Positions 59,321 through 64,000 of a stretch of 64,000 bases of DNA are shown piece after piece. The notes under the pieces are model-generated. The model had not been told where the DNA came from. It worked only from the letters and a program-made list of their open reading frames with translations, and made no database searches. Numbering within the stretch: position 1 is the stretch's first letter; each line of letters begins with the position of its first letter. The stretch comes from Paraburkholderia sp. BL23I1N1 (lineage in GTDB: Bacteria; Pseudomonadota; Gammaproteobacteria; Burkholderiales; Burkholderiaceae). A program made the position numbers and the translations under genes. Where the stretch lies: the NCBI RefSeq assembly GCF_003610295.1, contig NZ_RAPV01000002.1, positions 1,240,001 through 1,304,000 of the forward strand, written 5' to 3'.

Positions 59321-61295
59321 TTTAGACCGAAGTTCCAGTATTGGCCGGGCGAGTTTGCCCCCGTGCCACAGGCACCGGCATAAATTCGGAGATCCGGTTT
59401 CTGTCTACGGGTGGATCTGTCTGATCAGATCGAGTGCGTGACGCTGCGTCACATTGGGCGTGGTGATGATGTCGAACGTCGGCGCCTCGGGGCCAGCTCC
59501 TGGTGTGCGGCAGGTGTTGCGCACAATGCTGCCCAGCTCGGCCATCAGCGTGGAGAAGCTGTGGACGGGCGAGCCATCCGCCACGGTGCGACTCACCACC
59601 TTCTCCTGCGCCTGCTGCGAGCGCTGCGCCGGCGCCACCGGGTCGCGCGTGGCCTTGGCCGCCAGGTCGGTGTCGGCGAACATCAGTTCGCGCCAGGCTT
59701 CGAGCATGTGCCATTCCACGTAGTAGGCGAGCATGCACAGCAGAATGTGCGCGCGCACCCGAGCAGCCGTGCGATGGTGGATTGGGCGCACCTTCAGGTC
59801 CACCGTCTTGAGGCTGCGGAAGGCCCGCTCGACGTTGGCCAGCGCCTTGTAGTTGCGCACGCACTCGGCCGCCTCCATGCGCGTGGCCTCGACCGAAGTA
59901 CGGATGATGTAGATGCCGTCCAGCGCGGCCTCCGCGGCGATCGCCTCGTGCTTGCGCGTAAACGAGAAGCTCCCGTCGCTGATCTGCAGTTCAAAGTGTT
60001 TGGCCACCTTGTACTGGTTGACCACCTTGCCCACGCGCAGCCCAATCGCATCGGCGCCCTTGAGTCTGCCCGCTTCCACGCGTTCCTTGATCTGCTGCAG
60101 GTTCTTTTCGGTAGCAGCGAGCAGGTCCTGCCGCTTGTGCGCTCGCAGCGTCGCGAGCTGCGGATTGCGACACGCCACCAGCCGCTCGCCGGGATACTCC
60201 GGCGAGGCGATCTCCATGAGGTTGTGCTCATCGAACAGCCCCAGCTGCAGTTGGCCCTGCTCGACCAGTGCGCGGATCGATGCACTCTTCAAGGCCGTGA
60301 TCCAGTCGATGCCCTGCGTCTCGCGCAGCTCGTCGATGGCCTTGCTGGAGATCATGCCGCGATCGCCGACCATCACCAGCTGCCCGACGCCGAAGCTCTC
60401 GCGCAGGCGCTGCACCTCGGGCAGGAAGGTGCTGCTGTCGGCCACGTTGCCTTCATACACCGACACCGCCACCGGGCAGCCCCGCGCATCGGTGAGCAGT
60501 CCGTAATTGACCTGCAGCAGTCCCTTCTTGCCGTCGCGGTTGTGGCCCAGCCGGGCCAGCGGGCAGGTGGTGCCCTCGAAGTAGCTCGAACTCAGGTCGT
60601 ACAGCACCAGGCCGCCGGCGCTCAAATGCCGCGCGGCGAGCTTCTTCTGGATCGCGTCCTGGCGCGCGAGCAGCCAGTCCATCGCCGCGTACAGATCGTC
60701 CTCGTTCGCGTCGGCCACGCCGAAGTCCGTCGCCAGCGTGGTGGTGTGCCACCAGCGCGTGGTGGCCAGCTTTGTGTGCGGCGCCACGATGCGCGCGGCC
60801 ACCATCGCCAGCACCCGTTCGCGCTCAGGTGAGGGCTTGCTGCCCAGCAGCGACGCGAAGTCCAGGCGCTGCATCGCCAACTCAACGGCCTGCACATGGC
60901 CGTGAGCGAGGGAGCCGGTGACTTCGAACGCCTGGCCCAGCGGGACGAACGTCTCGCCCTGCAGCGAGCGCCGAATGATCTCGATCAGCGGCTCGGGCAG
61001 ATGCGAGAGGTTGCCCAGCGTCTCGTTCTTGACCTTGCCGTCCTCGCGGTAGCTACGTCGCAGCAGGTGCGTGCGGTACACCGTGCCCTTGTAAGTGCGC
61101 GTTGTGGTGACGACGTGAGCGGTTCCAGTCCTGCTTGCCATAGAACAAATATAGGTAATATTGCGTAGATTTCAAGAAATTTTAGTGACTACCTTTTGTA
61201 ATCCACAGGAAGGGCTTCGAAAGCGCGGATGCCTTGAAACACGGGGGCTTGCACCCGCTTGGTGGCTTGGGTGGATGGGGGAACTTCGGTTTAGA
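59321..61295. mobile_element. IS1634-family insertion sequence
   Basis: About 1975 bases bounded by imperfect inverted repeats: TTTAGACCGAAGTTC (59321-59335) and, reversed on the right, TCTAAACCGAAGTTC (61281-61295), 13 of 15 matching. A second shared inner motif GCCCCCGTG lies about 35-50 bases inside each end. It carries one large transposase gene. No target-site duplication is obvious in the flanks. The element follows the catabolic operon and precedes a truncated gene. Confidence 0.75.
59405..61141 (-). CDS. IS1634-family transposase
   Basis: This 578-residue DDE transposase fills most of the element. The N-terminal part has HLLRRSYREDGKVKNETLGNLSHLPE and an HTH-like domain; the DDE core shows LVLYDLSSSYFEG, GQLVMVGDRGMIS (second Asp) and ANVERAFRSLKTVDLKVRPIHHR (Glu), typical of the IS1634/IS4-type family. 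It appears full length with no frameshift, so the element may be active. A long antisense frame (59411-60832) is a shadow. The upstream region is AT-rich, with the likely promoter at 61150-61200. Confidence 0.93.
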   Translation of the reverse strand: MASRTGTAHVVTTTRTYKGTVYRTHLLRRSYREDGKVKNETLGNLSHLPEPLIEIIRRSLQGETFVPLGQAFEVTGSLAHGHVQAVELAMQRLDFASLLGSKPSPERERVLAMVAARIVAPHTKLATTRWWHTTTLATDFGVADANEDDLYAAMDWLLARQDAIQKKLAARHLSAGGLVLYDLSSSYFEGTTCPLARLGHNRDGKKGLLQVNYGLLTDARGCPVAVSVYEGNVADSSTFLPEVQRLRESFGVGQLVMVGDRGMISSKAIDELRETQGIDWITALKSASIRALVEQGQLQLGLFDEHNLMEIASPEYPGERLVACRNPQLATLRAHKRQDLLAATEKNLQQIKERVEAGRLKGADAIGLRVGKVVNQYKVAKHFELQISDGSFSFTRKHEAIAAEAALDGIYIIRTSVEATRMEAAECVRNYKALANVERAFRSLKTVDLKVRPIHHRTAARVRAHILLCMLAYYVEWHMLEAWRELMFADTDLAAKATRDPVAPAQRSQQAQEKVVSRTVADGSPVHSFSTLMAELGSIVRNTCRTPGAGPEAPTFDIITTPNVTQRHALDLIRQIHP

Positions 61296-61468
61296 ACGTC
61301 TGCCGGATACCGTGTTGCGACAGAAACAGGAGCGTAGCGGTGACTTGCGAGCGTTCCGCCGACGAACGCACCCTCAGTCGTCCGCCAATTGGCGAGACAC
61401 TTTGCGTACTTCGCGTCGCCTGCCGTGTTCGGCAATTTTCCGGGGATCCCCCCGTGGGTAGGTTTGCC

Positions 61469-61816
61469 GTGAACAAACCAGTCTGTTATTTCGTCTCACT
61501 CCCGGTCGTTGCGCTACTGTTGACAAGCTTCAGCGCGAGCGCTGCCACAGCGCAAGGAGCGGCCGCGCCTCCTGCAACAGATGAAGTAAAAGTGCTGGTG
61601 GACAACGACAAGGTGGTCGTCACGGAAGAGAAACTCAGGCGAGGCGCCGAAAGCGCAAGCAAAGCACGCCCTTACCGTGTCGTGCGCGCACTGGAGGGCG
61701 GGGCAAGCCGACCGTCGCAGCTGGGAGGTCGCATAACACAGGAACCGCTGGTCACGGAGAGCTATAGGATGGCGGTCGCCGGTCGTGTCGTGTTTTTTCG
61801 AATTCCGCGAGCGTGA
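61469..61816 (+). CDS. Small exported protein, probably truncated at its 3' end
   Basis: The frame starts at a GTG (61469) and encodes a signal peptide (YFVSLPVVALLLTSFSASAATAQ) then DEVKVLVDNDKVVVTEEKLRRGAESASKARPYRVVRALEGG, which resembles a conserved small cupin-like protein of Burkholderiales. After LEGG the expected beta-strands are missing and the last 40 residues (RPSQLGGRITQ...) look unrelated, so the gene probably lost its end by insertion or rearrangement near 61714. Its neighbours are an IS element on the left and a Mu-like prophage on the right. Confidence 0.45.
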   Translation: MNKPVCYFVSLPVVALLLTSFSASAATAQGAAAPPATDEVKVLVDNDKVVVTEEKLRRGAESASKARPYRVVRALEGGASRPSQLGGRITQEPLVTESYRMAVAGRVVFFRIPRA

Positions 61817-61947
61817 CTTGAGGGTGTGATCTGTTCCGGGATTTACCCTAGTGTTGCCGTCGGCTATCAAGATTTGCAGGCAGATTTCGCCAGAAAAAAG
61901 ACTAAGTATCGTACTCCACGCACCACAATGCAGAACGGAAATTTCCA

Positions 61948-62028
61948 TTCTAAGTAATTGTTTTTTATGTGAAAAGCGCGCCGACTCGGCGTCCGGATGT
62001 AGGTTGCGAGCTCAAACTTAAGTGAACA
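61948..62028. repeat. Dispersed repeat, copy B
   Basis: Aligns with 37113-37186 from TTCTAAGT onward, through GTCCGGA and GCGAG.TCAAACTT. It continues with two direct TTAAGTGAA motifs (about 61998 and 62038). It probably derives from an insertion-element end and lies just outside the prophage. Confidence 0.55.
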
Positions 62029-62359
62029 AAGTTCAAAGTTAAGTGAATCTTGTGGGGAAGCACCCAGAACGAGCATTGATACGCAAGAACGAAATTCGTG
62101 TGAATCCTTGCCAGACGGCCCGCCAGCGGTTGCTGATGCTCAGATGAAAATGGCAAAACGAACGAACAACCGGCACTTCACGCAAAAAAACCGAGCAGGC
62201 CTGAAGCGAGCAGCCAACCGACATCGCTGCTGGTTTGCACCCGCGTCAATCGGTACGTCAAAGGTGGAGCAACAAGGAAATGGTTGTGGAGATAGATGCC
62301 GTCAGCGAGCCAACTTTGCTCGGTGTTCTTCGATGACGTCGTCGGCGATCAAGCGGATC

Positions 62360-62977
62360 TTATCGCGCACGCGGGTGTTTGCCGGAAAAAACGGCGCTGC
62401 CGTGCCGCTGTAGCGTCTCGAATACAAGGTTGGCAAGGTCGCTCCCCGAGAGGCTCCCGAGTCGTCCCGCATATCTACAAATCGCGTCGAACGCCTCTTC
62501 AAACTCGTCGCTTTTCTCCACTGCTGTTCGAACGAGCGCTTCCGCCTGCGCCTTGCCGATGGAAAGCGCACCAGATTGAGAGGCACTCTGTACCTCATCC
62601 AGCGCAAATAGATAGAAAAGGTTCTCAAGAGCTTGCACACTGGCTCCCGCAGGGCTGATGTCACCGCCAAAAAGCCTTGCCGCAACTTTCGCCGCGAGAG
62701 CGGGCAGCTTTTCGATTCTATCGCCTTCCAGGACGTAGGGCAGATCAATCCCTAAAGAAGCCGCCGCTTCGTAATACGCTACGTCGGGCTCTCGCTCTCC
62801 TGCCTCGTAATTAACTTGCGTTCGGCGATGGACGCCTACCCTTTCTGCGAACGCCTCCTGCGAAAGCTTGAGACGCATTCTTTCTTCGCGAAGCCTCGCG
62901 CCCGACTCCTTACGCAGTTTCGCCCATATCGATTCTCGGGTGCCCTTGGACGAGCTCTGATCCGCGCTGCTTGACAT
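62360..62977 (-). CDS. Phage repressor, XRE-type helix-turn-helix
   Basis: This 205-residue protein has an XRE/Cro-type HTH at residues about 25-85: RLREERMRLKLSQEAFAERVGVHRRTQVNYEAGEREPDVAYYEAAASLGIDLPYVLEG. The C-terminal part is helical and shows no LexA-type peptidase motif. It is transcribed leftward and faces the prophage end, as the c repressor of Mu does. A perfect 19-bp palindrome lies 24 bases upstream of its start and is the likely operator. Confidence 0.85.
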   Translation of the reverse strand: MSSSADQSSSKGTRESIWAKLRKESGARLREERMRLKLSQEAFAERVGVHRRTQVNYEAGEREPDVAYYEAAASLGIDLPYVLEGDRIEKLPALAAKVAARLFGGDISPAGASVQALENLFYLFALDEVQSASQSGALSIGKAQAEALVRTAVEKSDEFEEAFDAICRYAGRLGSLSGSDLANLVFETLQRHGSAVFSGKHPRAR

Positions 62978-63000
62978 GTGTATGAATCGTATCCTATATT

Positions 63001-63019
63001 TGTGCTCGTAACGAGCACA
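63001..63019. promoter_or_regulatory. Palindromic phage operator
   Basis: TGTGCTCGT and ACGAGCACA are perfect inverted repeats around a single A. The site lies between the leftward repressor and the rightward early genes and should control both promoters. Confidence 0.75.
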
Positions 63020-63235
63020 TTGCCGGGCCGGTAATTCAATCGAACGATTCTACCGCCGCTCGTCATGAGCCCGTCGAGGAAAGACTATCCCGCGTGTACT
63101 TAGTGTCAGTTCGGAAGGCGGCTACAGACCGCCATTGTAAGTCAGGAGTGCATACGGTAATCGGTGGTCGCGTGGCGTGCCGCTTTGGCAGATCGGATCA
63201 AAATGGGGCAGTGCGGGTTGAGGGGAGGGAGTTAA

Positions 63236-63343
63236 GTGGTCGCGAGCGCAACAGCTGCCAGCTCGACGGTGTTGCACAGACCGGAACCCGAAATTCGTCT
63301 GCAACGCTCCCCGAAGACGCAGATAGATGAGGATTCTCCGTGA
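63236..63343 (+). CDS. Possible 35-residue leader ORF overlapping the transposase start
   Basis: A short frame starts at GTG 63236 with GGGAGGGAG four bases upstream, encodes MVASATAASSTVLHRPEPEI and 15 more residues, and ends in a TGA that overlaps the transposase GTG (GTGA). The ribosome site and overlap suggest translational coupling. No family is recognised and it is not Ner-like. The remaining 63020-63235 holds only short frames. Confidence 0.35.
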   Translation: MVASATAASSTVLHRPEPEIRLQRSPKTQIDEDSP

Positions 63344-64000
63344 GTAACGACGCCTGGATAACGACTCAAGAAGCTGTTGCGCTTCTTGGTGTCAACAAGA
63401 GCACGATTAAGCGCCGCATTGACGCGCGCCTATATGTCGCACACACGATTCCGGGAAATGGTGGGGCGCAATATCGAATTCGGCTCGATAGCCTTCCTCC
63501 TGACGTCCAAGCGCAATACTACGCTGCACGCTTTAGGCTTGACGGCGGCCATTCGCCTGACAGTGAGAGGCGTGAGCCGGGTGAGACAGACAATGAGTTG
63601 TGGCGGCGATTCGAGGATGCTTCCGACAAGCTCAAGACTCGTGCTGAGCGTAATCTTGTCGCGGTGCTGTCGTGGTTTGATGCAGTTCAGGCGGGCGTGA
63701 GTCGGATGACCGCTTATGCGGAAATTCAGCGTGATCATGGGATCGGCCGTATGGCGTTAAATCGCTGGCTGAAATCGGTTCAGGGGCATCCACGCGAACA
63801 CTGGCTTGCCCTGCTGTGTCCAGACTATCGAATCGACAACGCGAAGAAGGCTGAATGGACACCGGGCGCATGGGAGTTCTACCTGTCGGCAGCGATGACG
63901 CCGGGCGCAAAAGTTCGCTCGGCGTGGGCGCGAACTCGGGATAAAGGCGATCCGCTGGGCTGGTCGATTCCGTCCTACGACACGGCAAAACGCGATTTCC
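63340..64000 (+). CDS. MuA-type phage transposase, 5' part
   Basis: The first 220 residues are in the window. They begin SNDAWITTQEAVALLGVNKSTIKRRI, the Mu-transposase N-terminal DNA-binding fold, then GAQYRIRLDSLPPDVQAQYYAARF. Next comes the second binding region ERNLVAVLSWFDAVQAGVSRMTAYAEI with GRMALNRWLKSV, and a following domain with WEFYLSAAMTPGAKVRSAW and GWSIPSYDTAKRDF. The catalytic DDE core lies beyond the edge. The start is a GTG overlapping the short leader frame. It would catalyse replicative transposition of the prophage. Confidence 0.85.
   Translation, partial: MSNDAWITTQEAVALLGVNKSTIKRRIDARLYVAHTIPGNGGAQYRIRLDSLPPDVQAQYYAARFRLDGGHSPDSERREPGETDNELWRRFEDASDKLKTRAERNLVAVLSWFDAVQAGVSRMTAYAEIQRDHGIGRMALNRWLKSVQGHPREHWLALLCPDYRIDNAKKAEWTPGAWEFYLSAAMTPGAKVRSAWARTRDKGDPLGWSIPSYDTAKRDF

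Larger units (their letters stand above)
62077..64000 (+). mobile_element. Mu-like transposable prophage, left (early) end, continues past window
   Basis: The order leftward HTH repressor, palindromic operator, rightward MuA-type transposase is that of Mu-like phages. The left end is tentatively placed at a TGAT about 283 bases beyond the repressor stop, close to the Mu arrangement. Three related A-rich motifs (near 62082, 62152 and 62181) could be transposase sites. GC content is lower than the host. The boundary is uncertain by some 200 bases. Confidence 0.6.

Noticed and set aside
59411..60832. A 473-codon plus-strand open frame inside the IS element
   Set aside because: It is antisense to the intact DDE transposase and has shadow-type composition.

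Overview
The window looks like a chromosomal segment of a high-GC betaproteobacterium of the order Burkholderiales, most probably a Paraburkholderia/Burkholderia-type genome. The grounds are gene content and style: a colanic/cepacian-like exopolysaccharide (EPS) locus, a YadA-type adhesin with an ESPR leader paired with an OmpA lipoprotein, an IS1634-family element and a Mu-like prophage. This assignment is inference; there is no rRNA or tRNA gene in the window to confirm it.

Layout. 1-1631 (minus) is the 5' part of a secreted glycoside-hydrolase-like protein running off the left edge. 2.4-26.3 kb is a large EPS locus. A GlxA/AraC-type regulator is followed by a Wzx/Wzy-type assembly line: GDP-mannose synthesis (manC), the undecaprenyl-P sugar-1-phosphate transferase, the export lipoprotein Wza, the tyrosine autokinase Wzc, GDP-fucose synthesis (gmd, fcl), several GT4 glycosyltransferases (one WcaI-like), a WcaF-like acetyltransferase, a GMC oxidoreductase, the polymerase (Wzy), an acyltransferase-3 and the flippase (Wzx). 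Perfect hairpins sit at the convergent junctions, and short tandem repeats abut several stop or start codons.

26.4-38.1 kb is accessory. It holds a zinc-ribbon membrane protein, an Ala-rich secreted protein, a compact copper-radical-oxidase cassette (SCO copper chaperone, ricin-lectin/galactose oxidase, monohaem cytochrome c), a tandem alpha/beta-hydrolase with altered nucleophile elbows, an FkbM methyltransferase, a TetR/UGT-glycosyltransferase pair with a long palindromic operator, a decayed tyrosine integrase, and a two-gene SOS operon preceded by two overlapping LexA boxes. 38.6-46.7 kb carries a GT9 glycosyltransferase, an OmpA-like lipoprotein and a 2073-residue trimeric autotransporter with a near-identical internal duplication.

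47.8-59.1 kb is metabolic. A Tat-exported berberine-bridge-type oxidase is followed by a GntR regulator and a divergent pair of operons. The minus-strand operon is a polar-amino-acid-type ABC importer whose binding-protein gene has a one-base frameshift. The plus-strand operon is a translationally coupled run of an HcnABC/LhpBEF-like dehydrogenase, a DapA-like lyase, dihydropyrimidinase and an FmdB zinc ribbon. Two related 17-bp palindromes (in front of gntR and in the divergent promoter) tie these into one regulon. 59.3-61.3 kb is an IS1634-family insertion sequence. From about 62.1 kb to the right edge lies the early end of a Mu-like transposable prophage: leftward repressor, palindromic operator and rightward MuA-type transposase, cut by the window end.
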